Shown: positions 42,342-54,759 of the stretch, in pieces | Numbering within the stretch: the first letter of the stretch is position 1 | Layout: each line of letters starts with the position of its first letter | Program-made: the position numbers and the translations under genes | The notes under the pieces: generated by a model | The model's database searches: none | What the model was told of the DNA's origin: nothing | Seen by the model: only the letters and a program-made list of their open reading frames with translations | DNA from: Herbidospora mongoliensis | GTDB taxonomy: Bacteria > Actinomycetota > Actinomycetes > Streptosporangiales > Streptosporangiaceae | Reading direction: 5' to 3' | DNA length: 64,000 nucleotides | Assembly (NCBI RefSeq): GCF_001570545.1 | Contig: NZ_BBXD01000014.1 | Span: 186,001 to 250,000, forward strand

Positions 42342-44445
42342 GGCGTACGTCCCCGCCGGCGTACTCCTCGACGAGGTCCGCGCCGAATTACGACGGAACG
42401 TTCCCGACGGCCCGGCGCGACTCGACGACCTCCTGCGGCGAGCCGCCGACTGGGCGTCCGCCGAGGGCGAGAGGTTCCGGGAACTGGGCGACCGGACGCA
42501 CGACGACGAGGGCCGCCGCGTCCTGGTCCGCCGGGCCGCGCTCGGATGCGCGCCGCTGGCCCTCGCCTCCGGGGCGTGGCTGCAGTGGCTGAGCGCCCCG
42601 GGCAACGCGGAAGACCCCCTCGTGCTGCGCATTCTCGCGCTGTACGCGTCGGATGTGGGCGTCGGGCACCCCGGCGCCTCGCGCGGCGACGCCTACCTCG
42701 ACCTGCTGCGGCGCTTACGTCTCTCCGAGAACGCCGTGCCGCTCGCGCGCCTGGCGGGCGACCCGCGCGTCGCCGACGGCGCGTACACCCTGCCGGCCCT
42801 GCTGCTGGTGATGAGCAGACGCCCCGACGACTTCCGGGGCGAGCTGCTCGGCGCCGACCTGTGCCTGCGGACGGTCGGGCTGCCGCCACCGCTCACCCTG
42901 GTCAGGCAGACGCTGCCGTTGGTGGCGGACTGGGCCGTCATCGACCCGTCCACGGCCCGGCCGGAGGATCCGCCGCCGGTGGAGGAGTGCCGCGCGGTGG
43001 TGGCGGAGCTGGTCGCCCGGGAGGGAGCCGCCGCCGAGGCGGCCGTGCTGCTCGGCTTCTCCTGGGCTCTGGCCGCGCTCCGGGACCACGCCGACGCGCT
43101 CCACGCCGAGCTGACGGCGTCGTCCGACCCGGCCTACGACATGGCCGAGCTGATGAGGCTGCGCGCCAGGGAGGGCGCGGTCTACCACCACGGGTTCGAG
43201 CTGGAGGGCCGGTCGCTGGCGGCCTGGCTGGCCGACGCCCGGACCGATCCGTCGGGGCTGCTGGCGGCCCTGTCCCGGAGCAAGCTGCTCAAGCCCGGCC
43301 GTTCCGAGGCGAGTGCGCTGGTCAAGGGCCTGGTCGGCGAGCGCGGGCCGATGTTCCGGGTGTTCTCGCCCGACGACCTCACGGTCATCCGCCGCTGGAT
43401 CGACTCCCTCCCGGCGACGTCTTCCCCGGTGGAGCGCGCGGGTACCGCCGGCGGCCGGGCCGTCCCGGCTCCGGCGGCGGGGGTGGCACGGGCGCTCGAA
43501 GCGGGGCCGTGGTCGGAGGGCAGGGCGCCGGCCGACGTGCGGGAGGCCTACCACCTCCTGATGGTCCGCACCGACACTCCGGCGCTGCGCTCCTGGTGCC
43601 TGGAGTATGTGAACGGCTGGCTGGCGCGCTCCCGGTACGGCATGGACGGCGGCACGATGCCGCTGCCCCCGAACTGGGGACGCGAGGGACTGCGCCCCTG
43701 GCTCCAGACCCAGCACGACCGCCACGGCGCGGAGTTCGAGCGGAACGCCGAGGTCCCGCTGCCGTCGCGGGAGGACGTCATCGACGACACCGTGCAGACC
43801 GCGCCGCTGACCCTGATCGACGGAAGCTGGCTGCAGGGTTTCACCGACCACGAACTCGCGTCGTCCGACATCGGCCACGCCCTCTTCCAGACCTACTGGG
43901 ACGAGCTCGGCAACGGCCTGGCCAAGCTGAACCACCCGCTCATCTACCGCGACGTGCTCAAGGAGATGCGGGTCGACCTGCCGCCCACCGCGTCGCCGGA
44001 GTTCGCGCGCTGGCCCGGCTTCCGGGACGAGTCCTTCGAACTGCCCGTCTACTGGCTCTGCGTCGGGCGGTTCCCCCGCACGTTCCTCCCCGAGGTCCTG
44101 GGCCTCAACCTGGCCATGGAGCTGTCGGGAGTGGGCGGCACCTACCGCAGGGCCCGGCTCGCCCTGAAGCGCTACGGCTTCAACACGCGGTTCGTGGACA
44201 TCCACAACACCATCGACAACGTCGCCACCGGTCACTCCGCGTGGGCGGCCGACGCGGTCGACATCCTCCTCGCCGGCCTGCCCGAGGCCCCCGGGCCGGG
44301 ATCCCGGGCGGAGACCTGGGAGCGGGTCCGGGCGGGTTACCGCTCGCTCAACCCGCCCGGCGGTCTCGGCGCGCGCAGAGCCGCGCGCCGCGCCACCCGC
44401 CGCAGCAGGATCGCGCCGATCTTCCCGTTCGCCGACCGTCGGTGA
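42289..44445 (+). CDS. Haem-oxygenase-like di-iron protein (iron-containing redox enzyme family)
   Basis: A 718-residue protein. The N-terminal 400 residues are helical and not recognised. The C-terminal part fits haem-oxygenase-like di-iron oxidases. Possible iron ligands are Glu near 539 (QTYWDELGNG), Glu near 611 (LNLAMELSG), and His/Asp/His near 639, 643 and 649 (DIHNTIDNVATGHS). Members with related motifs carry out N-oxygenation, desaturation or C-C cleavage on small molecules. The start is taken as ATG 42289 because a full GGAGGTGA lies eight bases upstream; longer in-frame starts are possible. It sits between the peptide and carbamoyltransferase genes, suggesting a tailoring role. Confidence 0.75.
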   Translation: METNVATRRLYARAADPEAYVPAGVLLDEVRAELRRNVPDGPARLDDLLRRAADWASAEGERFRELGDRTHDDEGRRVLVRRAALGCAPLALASGAWLQWLSAPGNAEDPLVLRILALYASDVGVGHPGASRGDAYLDLLRRLRLSENAVPLARLAGDPRVADGAYTLPALLLVMSRRPDDFRGELLGADLCLRTVGLPPPLTLVRQTLPLVADWAVIDPSTARPEDPPPVEECRAVVAELVAREGAAAEAAVLLGFSWALAALRDHADALHAELTASSDPAYDMAELMRLRAREGAVYHHGFELEGRSLAAWLADARTDPSGLLAALSRSKLLKPGRSEASALVKGLVGERGPMFRVFSPDDLTVIRRWIDSLPATSSPVERAGTAGGRAVPAPAAGVARALEAGPWSEGRAPADVREAYHLLMVRTDTPALRSWCLEYVNGWLARSRYGMDGGTMPLPPNWGREGLRPWLQTQHDRHGAEFERNAEVPLPSREDVIDDTVQTAPLTLIDGSWLQGFTDHELASSDIGHALFQTYWDELGNGLAKLNHPLIYRDVLKEMRVDLPPTASPEFARWPGFRDESFELPVYWLCVGRFPRTFLPEVLGLNLAMELSGVGGTYRRARLALKRYGFNTRFVDIHNTIDNVATGHSAWAADAVDILLAGLPEAPGPGSRAETWERVRAGYRSLNPPGGLGARRAARRATRRSRIAPIFPFADRR

Positions 44446-44489
44446 CGCGCGTCCCGCCATCGAATCCCCGTACGGAGAGGAGCAGCACC

Positions 44490-46328
44490 ATGTCCGATCT
44501 CGTTCTCGGCATCTCGGCCTTCTACCACGACAGCGCCGCCGCCCTGGTCGCCGACGGCGTGGCCGTCGCGGCGGCGCAGGAGGAGCGTTTCACCAGGAAA
44601 CGGCACGACGCCGCGTTCCCGTCCCGGGCGGTGCAGTACTGCCTGGACGAGGCGGGCGTGAGCTTCGACGACGTCTCCGCGGTCGCCTACTACGAGGACC
44701 CGCGTCTGAAGTTCCGCCGGGTGCTGGCCACCTTCGCGGGGGCGGCCCCGACCGCCTTCCCGTTCTTCCGCGACGCCTTCCCCTCCTGGCTGGCGAGGAA
44801 CGGGAAGCGGCACACCGACAGGACCGTACGCCGGGAGCTCCAGAAGCTCGGGCGGGGGCGGGTTCCCGTCGTCTCGGTCCGCCGTCACCACGAGTCGCAC
44901 GCCGCCTCGGCGTTCTTCCCCAGCCCGTACGAGTCGGCCGCCGTGCTCTGCGTCGACGGGGTGGGGGAGTGGGCGACCACCACCCTGTGGCACGGTCGCG
45001 GCACCGAGCTGACGCCCCTGGCGGAGCTCCGGTTCCCGCACTCGCTGGGCATGTTGTACTCCGCGTTCACCTACTTCTGCGGGTTCAAGGTCGACTCGGG
45101 CGAGTACAAGCTGATGGGCCTGGCCCCGTACGGGAGGCCGCGCTACGCCGACCTCATCCGCGACGCGCTCATCGACATCAAGCCCGACGGCACCTTCCGC
45201 CTCGACCTGCGCCGCTTCGAGTATCTGCGCGGCCAGACCATGACCGGGAGCGCCTTCGAGAAGCTCTTCGACGGTCCCCGGCGCGACCCCGAGGGCGACC
45301 TGACCGAGCGGGAGTTCGACCTCGCGGCCTCCGTGCAGCAGGTCACCGAGGAGGTGATGCTCAGGCTGGCCCGCACGGCGCGCGACCGCACCGGGGAGTC
45401 CACGCTCTGCCTCGCCGGCGGGGTGGCGCTCAACTGCGTGGCCAACGGCAAGATCATCGACGCGGGGATCTTCGACGAGGTCTGGGTCCAGCCCGCCGCG
45501 GGCGACGCGGGCGGCGCGCTGGGAGCCGCGCAGGCCGTCGCCATGGAACGCGGCGCCTCGCGCGACCACCTCGGGACCGGCCGGGACGCGATGTCCGGGT
45601 CACTGCTGGGCCCCGCCTACGACGACGACGAGATCGGCGCGTACCTGACGGCCAACGGCATCCCGCACCGGCGGCTGGACAACGGGCAGCTGGCCGAACA
45701 GGTGGCGGAGCGGCTGGCCGACGGCAAGATCGTCGGCTGGTTCCAGGGGCGCATGGAGTTCGGGCCGCGCGCGCTCGGCGCCCGCTCCATCCTCGGCGAT
45801 CCCCGTGACCCCCGGATGCAGTCGGCGATGAACCTGAAGATCAAATTCCGGGAGTCGTTCCGTCCCTTCGCGCCGGCCGTGCTGGCCGAGGACGCCAAGG
45901 ACTACTTCGACCTCCGCCAGGAGAGCCCGTACATGCTGGTGGTGGCGCGGGTGGCGGCGGCGCAGCAGCTGGAGATCCCCGAGTCCGGCGCCACGGGGCT
46001 GGACCTGCTCCGGGTGCGGCGTTCGACCATCCCCGCGGTCACCCACGTCGACCAGTCGGCGCGGGTCCAGACCGTCGACGGGAGGAGCAACCCCCCGTAT
46101 CACCGCCTGCTCGCCGCCTTCAAGGCGCGGACGGGCTGCCCGGTCCTGGTCAACACCTCCTTCAACGTCCGCGGCGAACCGATCGTGCGGTCACCCGAGG
46201 AGGCCTACGTCTGCTTCATGCGGACCGATATCGACGTGCTCGCGATCGGCGGTTTCCTGCTGGAGAAGAGCGAGCAACCGGCCTGGTCGGAGCAGTCCGA
46301 CTGGCGTACGGAAATCCCCCTGGACTGA
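44490..46328 (+). CDS. Carbamoyltransferase, NodU/CmcH/TobZ family
   Basis: A 612-residue two-domain enzyme. The N-terminal ASKHA-type domain has GISAFYHDSAAALV (7-20), QEERFTRKRHDAAFP, RRHHESHAASAFF (about 130-142, iron-binding His residues in TobZ) and EYKLMGLAPYG (about 204-214). The C-terminal YrdC-like domain carries GRMEFGPRALGARSILGDPR (about 420-440) and NTSFNVRGEPIV (about 555-566). It uses carbamoyl phosphate and ATP via carbamoyl-AMP to carbamoylate a hydroxyl (or amine) group. carAB at the cluster end would supply the donor, and the 2-oxoglutarate oxygenase could create the acceptor hydroxyl. ATG 44490 follows GGAGAGGAG. The acceptor is unknown. Confidence 0.93.
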   Translation: MSDLVLGISAFYHDSAAALVADGVAVAAAQEERFTRKRHDAAFPSRAVQYCLDEAGVSFDDVSAVAYYEDPRLKFRRVLATFAGAAPTAFPFFRDAFPSWLARNGKRHTDRTVRRELQKLGRGRVPVVSVRRHHESHAASAFFPSPYESAAVLCVDGVGEWATTTLWHGRGTELTPLAELRFPHSLGMLYSAFTYFCGFKVDSGEYKLMGLAPYGRPRYADLIRDALIDIKPDGTFRLDLRRFEYLRGQTMTGSAFEKLFDGPRRDPEGDLTEREFDLAASVQQVTEEVMLRLARTARDRTGESTLCLAGGVALNCVANGKIIDAGIFDEVWVQPAAGDAGGALGAAQAVAMERGASRDHLGTGRDAMSGSLLGPAYDDDEIGAYLTANGIPHRRLDNGQLAEQVAERLADGKIVGWFQGRMEFGPRALGARSILGDPRDPRMQSAMNLKIKFRESFRPFAPAVLAEDAKDYFDLRQESPYMLVVARVAAAQQLEIPESGATGLDLLRVRRSTIPAVTHVDQSARVQTVDGRSNPPYHRLLAAFKARTGCPVLVNTSFNVRGEPIVRSPEEAYVCFMRTDIDVLAIGGFLLEKSEQPAWSEQSDWRTEIPLD

Positions 46329-46338
46329 ACGGAACGCC

Positions 46339-46485
46339 ATGCGCACCTTCCTGCTCTTCCTCCTGTACCACCTGGTGGTCACACCCGCCGGACTGCTCGC
46401 CCGGCTGGTGCGCGACCCCCTGTCGCGCCGCGCGGACGCGAACGCGACGACCTACTGGATCCCATCGGACCGGAGGCATCGATGA
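46339..46485 (+). CDS. 48-residue membrane protein resembling the C-terminal part of SxtJ
   Basis: Begins 11 bases after the carbamoyltransferase; its stop overlaps the next start (ATGA). One hydrophobic helix, TFLLFLLYHLVVTPAGLLARL (3-23, 21 residues with the start excluded), is followed by VRDPLSRRADANATTYWIPSD. The pattern TPxGLLxRLxxDPLxxxxDxxAxxYW is, from memory, the conserved end of SxtJ-family proteins next to carbamoyltransferases in saxitoxin-like and many uncharacterised loci. Those are about 130 residues; this version keeps only the last helix and tail. A likely role is membrane recruitment of the carbamoyltransferase. Confidence 0.7.
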   Translation: MRTFLLFLLYHLVVTPAGLLARLVRDPLSRRADANATTYWIPSDRRHR

Positions 46486-47438
46486 CCAATTTCCGGCGAA
46501 TCCTCAGCTACCAGATCGAAGACGGAGTCCGGGACATCCTGGGCAAGGAGATCACCGAGCGGGTCTCCAAGAGCTCCCTCGACGTCGACATCGACGACAC
46601 CATCCTGGCGGGCATCGGCGCCCACGCCCTGCGCCGCTACCTGCCCGGTGAGGTCCTGCACGGGATCGACCTGTTCACCGACTCGGGCAGCCACGCGCTG
46701 GTGGTGGCCAACCTGCCCACGCAGGAGAACCTGCCCGCGACCCCGGTGAGCGGGTTCGGCGACGAACCCGGACTCGCCGTGATCAACGCCCTGCACCTGG
46801 GGCTGATCAGGCTGCTGCGCACCACGCCGTTCGCGGTCAGCTTCGAGAACGACGGGCGCCTCATCCGCAACGTGGTGCCCAACCCGGCCGCGGCGGGGCT
46901 GACCAGTTCCTGGGGCGCCGACTCGGAGTTCTTCTGGCACTCCGACAACCCGCACCAGCCGTTCGGCATCCCCGGCTCGGACCCGCGCCCCTTCATACCG
47001 CAGTACCTGACCTTCATGGCGCTGCGCAACGAGGAGCGGGTGCCGACCGAGCTCACCGCGGTCGAGGACGTGGTCATCCGGCTCGACCCGGAGACCATCG
47101 ACCGGCTGACGGCGCCCGAGTTCGAGATCAGGGCCCCCGCCTCCAACGACGGCGACCGGACCGAGCCGCTCAAGAACGCCCCCGTGCTGAGCTTCGACCC
47201 CGGTGGCCGGTATCGGGTGCGCTACGACCGGGGCTCGACCACCGGCCTCACCGCGGCCGCCGTCGAGGCGCTCGACCGCTGGCACACGGTGCTCCAGACG
47301 GTGCCGGCCGAGGAGCTGGTGCTGGAGTCGGGGGTGTTCATGGCGTTCGACAACTACCGGGTGCTGCACCGCAGGCGCAAGTTCGTGCCGGGACCCGCCT
47401 CGGCGGCGCGCTGGCTGCGCCGCTGCTACGTCGCCTGA
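46482..47438 (+). CDS. TauD/clavaminate-synthase-like Fe(II)/2-oxoglutarate oxygenase
   Basis: A 318-residue non-haem iron oxygenase. The facial triad is visible as WHSDNPHQP (His 153, Asp 155) and YRVLHRRRKF (His 296), with an Arg about 14 residues later (ARWLRR) that would bind 2-oxoglutarate. The layout resembles clavaminate synthase and the arginine/asparagine beta-hydroxylases (VioC, AsnO type). FMALRNEERVPTEL matches the region after the HxD motif in that group. Hydroxylation of an amino acid or peptide side chain, giving the carbamoyl acceptor, is the simplest guess. GGAGG lies five bases before the start, which overlaps the 48-residue gene. Confidence 0.88.
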   Translation: MTNFRRILSYQIEDGVRDILGKEITERVSKSSLDVDIDDTILAGIGAHALRRYLPGEVLHGIDLFTDSGSHALVVANLPTQENLPATPVSGFGDEPGLAVINALHLGLIRLLRTTPFAVSFENDGRLIRNVVPNPAAAGLTSSWGADSEFFWHSDNPHQPFGIPGSDPRPFIPQYLTFMALRNEERVPTELTAVEDVVIRLDPETIDRLTAPEFEIRAPASNDGDRTEPLKNAPVLSFDPGGRYRVRYDRGSTTGLTAAAVEALDRWHTVLQTVPAEELVLESGVFMAFDNYRVLHRRRKFVPGPASAARWLRRCYVA

Positions 47439-47475
47439 GACCCACCGACCAAAGACTGACCGAAGGAGAGAGAAG

Positions 47476-48732
47476 ATGCCGGGAACGTACCGGGTGGCAG
47501 TGATCGGCGGAAGGCCGGCTCCCGTGGCGGGCGCCAAGGAGCTGGGCATCGACGTGGTGCTCTTCCACGAGAAGGGCGCGTACGAGGAGTCGGTCCTCCA
47601 GCACTGCGAGCAGGTGGTGCACGTCTCCATCACCGACGGCCAGGCCATCCTCGACGTGCTGAAGCCGATGCACGAGGAGCGCCCCTTCGACCGGGTGCTC
47701 ACCACGACCGAGCCCGCGGGCGAATCCACCGGATTCGTGGTGGACGCGCTGGGGCTCCCCGGCGTCAGCGAGGCGACGGCCCGCGCGCTCAAGAACAAGG
47801 TGCTCACCAGGGAGCTCCTGGACCGTCACGACCTGAGCCCGGTGCGGTACCTGCACGTCACCGGCGTGGAGGAGGTCGTGCGGTTCCAGGCCGAGATCGG
47901 CGACCGCGTCATCGTCAAGCCGGCCGACGGCGTGGCCAGCCTGCACATCCACCCGGTGGCCGGCCCGGAGGACGCCGAACGGGCCTGGCAGGCGCTGAAG
48001 GACGCGGGGGTCACCGTGGTGATCGCCGAAGAGTACCTGGAGGGCCCCGTCGTCAGCGTGGACTCCTTCTCCTACGGCGGGCGGCACCTGCCGATCGGCT
48101 ACTCCGAGTACCGGATGAACGACCGGTACGTCGAATGGGAGGTGAGCACCCCGAGCCGGGTCGCCGCCCCGCACCGGGAGGAGCTGTTCGAGCTGACCCG
48201 CAGGCTGCTGGACGCGGTCGGGCTGACCGAGGGCCCCTCGCACAGCGAGTTCGTGCTGACCGAGAAGGGGCCGAGGGTGCTGGAGTCGCACGCCCGGCTG
48301 GCCGGCAGCGGCGCGCCCGAACTGGTCCGCCGCGCCTTCGGGCTCGACCTGAACCGGATGTTCCTCACCGTCCCGCTCGGGATCGAGCCGCTCCCGGAGA
48401 CCTCGCCGGAACCGCTCGGCGGCGCCGCCGTCCGCTTCTTCACCCCGGAGCCCGGCACGATCACCGCCGTCGAGGTGGAGCACGACGCGGCGGACGCGAT
48501 CAGGACGGTGCCGCGCGGCGAGGTGCCGCTGGTCTTCCTGCCCTACCTGGACGAGTTCACCGACGTCGAGGTGGCCGCGGTGATCGGCAAGAACGCCGGC
48601 GACACCGTGCCGCCGCTGCTGACCGTGGCCGACTGCGTCTCCGGCTACGTGATCGCCTCCGGCGCCGACGCCGTGGACGCCGTGGCCCGGTGCGACCGGG
48701 CCAACGACAAGATCCACTTCCGGACGAGCTGA
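47476..48732 (+). CDS. ATP-grasp carboxylate-amine ligase 1
   Basis: A 418-residue ATP-grasp enzyme of the L-amino-acid-ligase/biotin-carboxylase-like kind. The N-terminal Rossmann-like part has VAVIGGRPAPVAGAKELG. The ATP-binding core includes LKNKVLTRELLDRHDLSPV, DRVIVKPADG (Lys) and EEYLEGPVVSVDSFSYGG. The metal-binding segment is SEFVLTEKGPRVLESHARLAG (Glu and the Arg). Such enzymes form amide bonds through acyl phosphates. A strong GGAGAGAG precedes ATG 47476. A second, different ATP-grasp gene follows, so two couplings or one coupling plus a carrier charging step can be imagined. The substrates are unknown. Confidence 0.88.
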   Translation: MPGTYRVAVIGGRPAPVAGAKELGIDVVLFHEKGAYEESVLQHCEQVVHVSITDGQAILDVLKPMHEERPFDRVLTTTEPAGESTGFVVDALGLPGVSEATARALKNKVLTRELLDRHDLSPVRYLHVTGVEEVVRFQAEIGDRVIVKPADGVASLHIHPVAGPEDAERAWQALKDAGVTVVIAEEYLEGPVVSVDSFSYGGRHLPIGYSEYRMNDRYVEWEVSTPSRVAAPHREELFELTRRLLDAVGLTEGPSHSEFVLTEKGPRVLESHARLAGSGAPELVRRAFGLDLNRMFLTVPLGIEPLPETSPEPLGGAAVRFFTPEPGTITAVEVEHDAADAIRTVPRGEVPLVFLPYLDEFTDVEVAAVIGKNAGDTVPPLLTVADCVSGYVIASGADAVDAVARCDRANDKIHFRTS

Positions 48733-48760
48733 TCCCGCTCCTCATGAAAGGGAACCGCCC

Positions 48761-49030
48761 GTGACCATGATCAGTTCCGCCGAGATGGCCGACTCCGTCA
48801 CCCAGCTGCGGGCCGCCCGCCGGCTCGTCGCCGAACGTTCGACCGCGGACCAGCCGCTCACCCAGGCGGCCCTGCACCTGATCGACTGCGCCGCCGACGT
48901 GGTCAGCCGGTTGCCGGCCGGGGACCTGGAGTCGGCCCGCGAGGCACTCGGATCGGCACGGGCGGCCGTGGTCTCCGCCACCTATGCCGTACGGCGCATC
49001 CACGACCTGTCCAGGACGGAGGACGCATGA
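48761..49030 (+). CDS. Small helical protein of unknown function (89 aa)
   Basis: Starts at GTG 48761 after AAAGGGA (ATG 48767 is an alternative); its stop overlaps the second ATP-grasp gene (ATGA). The product is all-helical by composition, e.g. [20 protein letters not shown] and [20 protein letters not shown], with one Cys and no signal peptide. Size resembles acyl-carrier proteins, but no Ser-bearing DSL-type motif is visible. It could be a scaffold or helper for the ATP-grasp enzyme with which it is coupled. I do not recognise a family. Confidence 0.75.
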   Translation: MTMISSAEMADSVTQLRAARRLVAERSTADQPLTQAALHLIDCAADVVSRLPAGDLESAREALGSARAAVVSATYAVRRIHDLSRTEDA

Positions 49031-50280
49031 ACGAGCACATCCTGATCATCCACCGCTGGCGCGACCGGCAGGCGCTCTACCAGGACTACATCGACCACGG
49101 GACCCACCGGGTCAGCTACGTGACCACGGAGCTGGGGGTGGCCTCCGTGCCGCGCGGCGCGGCCGCGGTCCAGGTCGTCCCGGCCACCGACCGCGTCCCC
49201 GACGTGCTGGGCGCGGTCGGCGAACTGACCGCCCTGTACGGCCCGCCGAACCGGATCGTCGCCCTCAACGAGGGCGATCTGGACATCGCGGCACTGCTCA
49301 GGGAACGGCTCGGGTGCGGCGGGCAGGACACCCGGCGGCTGGCCCGCTTCCGCGACAAACTGGTGATGGCCGACGTGATCGCCGCAGCCGGCGTCCCGGC
49401 GCCCGCGTACGCCGACGCGCCCGACGAGGCCGCCGTCCTGGCCTTCGCCGGGGAACACGGCTGGCCGCTGATCGTCAAGCCGAGGAAGGGGACGGCCAGC
49501 AGGGACGTCGTCCGGCTCGGCTCGGCGGCCGACCTGCCAGCGCTGCGGCGCCTGCCCGCCGAACCCCGGCTGGTCCAGGAGTTCTGCGACGACGCCGTCT
49601 ACCACGTCGACGGGCTGTGGACCGGCGACCGGCTGGGGCCCTGGCGGGCCTCCCGTTACGTCAACACCTGTGTCGGCTTCACCAAGGGCGACGCGCTGGG
49701 TTCCGTCGAGGTCGACGACGCCGGCCTCCTGCCGGCGCTGGGCGAGTTCACCGCCGCCGTGGCGGGCGCGCTCAGCGACGAGCCCTGGGTCTTCCACCAC
49801 GAGGTGTTCGTCGGCACCGCCCCCGGCGGCGGTCCCCGGCTGACCTTCCTGGAGTCCGGCTACCGGGTCGGCGGCGCGGAGATCCCGTTCCTGTGGCGCG
49901 AGGTCCACGGCATCGACCTGATGCGCGCCGCCGTGGACATCCAGCTCGGACGGCGGCCCGACCTGCCGGTGCCCGCCGAGTGGCGGACCGGCGGATGGCT
50001 GCTGGTGCCGACGCCGGTGCCCGCTCCGTGCCGGGTCCTCGACTGGCATCTGCCCGAACCGCCCACGCCGGGCGAGGGACCGTACGCGCAGGTGATCGCG
50101 CCGGTGGGCGACGTGATTCCGCAGGTCGGCGGCTACGAGCACGTCGGGGCCCGTTTCCGGTTCCGGGGCGACTCCAGCGGCGACGTCGAGCGGGCCGTGG
50201 TCCGGACGGCCGAACGGTTCCGCCTGGAGTGCGCGCCGCTGACCACGGCCGCCGTCCGCTACCAGGCGTGTGTACGGTGA
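49027..50280 (+). CDS. ATP-grasp ligase 2
   Basis: A 417-residue ATP-grasp protein. It starts [21 protein letters not shown], then a helical pre-domain with VALNEGDLD. The grasp core has [40 protein letters not shown] (ATP-binding Lys and Gly-rich loop) and [29 protein letters not shown] takes the place of the usual ExNxR metal site, with Glu, Arg and Glu at plausible positions. It is clearly different from ligase 1. It overlaps both neighbours by four bases (ATGA before, GTGA with carA), so the 89-aa protein, ligase 2 and carA are stoichiometrically linked. Confidence 0.86.
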   Translation: MNEHILIIHRWRDRQALYQDYIDHGTHRVSYVTTELGVASVPRGAAAVQVVPATDRVPDVLGAVGELTALYGPPNRIVALNEGDLDIAALLRERLGCGGQDTRRLARFRDKLVMADVIAAAGVPAPAYADAPDEAAVLAFAGEHGWPLIVKPRKGTASRDVVRLGSAADLPALRRLPAEPRLVQEFCDDAVYHVDGLWTGDRLGPWRASRYVNTCVGFTKGDALGSVEVDDAGLLPALGEFTAAVAGALSDEPWVFHHEVFVGTAPGGGPRLTFLESGYRVGGAEIPFLWREVHGIDLMRAAVDIQLGRRPDLPVPAEWRTGGWLLVPTPVPAPCRVLDWHLPEPPTPGEGPYAQVIAPVGDVIPQVGGYEHVGARFRFRGDSSGDVERAVVRTAERFRLECAPLTTAAVRYQACVR

Positions 50281-51378
50281 AGGCGGCCGTGCTCGTGCTG
50301 GAGGACGGCCGCGTGTTCCGGGGCCGCGCCTTCGGAGCCGTGGGGGAGACCTTCGGCGAGGCGGTGTTCTCGACGGGCATGACCGGATACCAGGAGGTCC
50401 TGACCGACCCCTCCTACCATCGCCAGGTCGTGGTGATGACGGCGCCGCACGTCGGCAACACCGGGATGAACGACGAGGACGCCGAGTCGGGCCGGATCTG
50501 GGTCGCCGGGTACGTCGTGCGCGACCCGGCCCGCGTCCCGTCCAACTGGCGTTCCCGGCGGAGCCTGGAGGACGACCTGACGGCCCAGGGCGTCGTGGGC
50601 ATCAGCGGCGTCGACACCCGGGCGCTCACCCGGCACCTCCGCGAGCGCGGCGCGATGCGGGCAGGCGTCTTCTCCGGCACGGCGATCGCCGATGACACGG
50701 CGATGCTCGGCCGGGTCCGCGCCACCCCGGAGATGCTCGGCGCCGACCTGGCGAGGGAGGTCTCGACCGCCGGACCGTATGTGGTCCCGGCGCTGGGCAC
50801 CACGCGGTTCCGGGTGGCCGCCGTCGACCTGGGCGTCAAGTCGATGACCCCCCACCGGCTCGCCCAGCGCGGCGTCGAGGTGCACGTGCTGCCGTCGGCC
50901 GCGACGGTCGAGGACGTCTACGCGTTGGAACCGGACGGCGTCTTCCTGTCCAACGGTCCCGGGGACCCCGACACCGCCGACCTGGGCGTGGTCCACGCGG
51001 CGCTGCGGCGGGGCACGCCCCTGTTCGGCATCTGCTTCGGTCACGAACTGCTCGGCCGCGCGCTCGGCTTCGCCACCTACAAGCTCAAATATGGCCATCG
51101 CGGAATCAACCAGCCCGTCCAGGACCGGATCACCCGCAAAGTCGAGATCACCGCGCACAACCACGGCTTCGCCGTGGACGCGCCGCTCGACGGCGCGACG
51201 ACCACGCCGTACGGGCGGGTCGAGGTCTCCCACGTCTGCCTCAACGACGGCGTCGTGGAGGGACTCGTGCTGCTCGACCGGCCGGCCCTGAGCGTCCAGT
51301 ACCACCCCGAGGCGGCGGCGGGCCCGCACGACGCGGGTCACCTGTTCGACCACTTCGTCGCGATGATGGGGAGACACC

Positions 51379-51395
<17 letters not shown>
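50277..51395 (+). CDS. carA: Carbamoyl phosphate synthase small subunit
   Basis: A 372-residue glutamine amidotransferase subunit. The N-terminal CPSase_sm domain has [20 protein letters not shown] and [19 protein letters not shown]. The class-I GATase domain has [29 protein letters not shown] with the catalytic Cys, and [11 protein letters not shown] with the catalytic His-Pro-Glu. It supplies ammonia to CarB. GTG 50277 overlaps the preceding ligase gene, tying it to this cluster instead of a pyrimidine operon; no pyr genes are nearby. A dedicated carbamoyl phosphate supply for the cluster carbamoyltransferase is the likely purpose. Confidence 0.95.
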
Positions 51396-54759
<3,364 letters not shown>

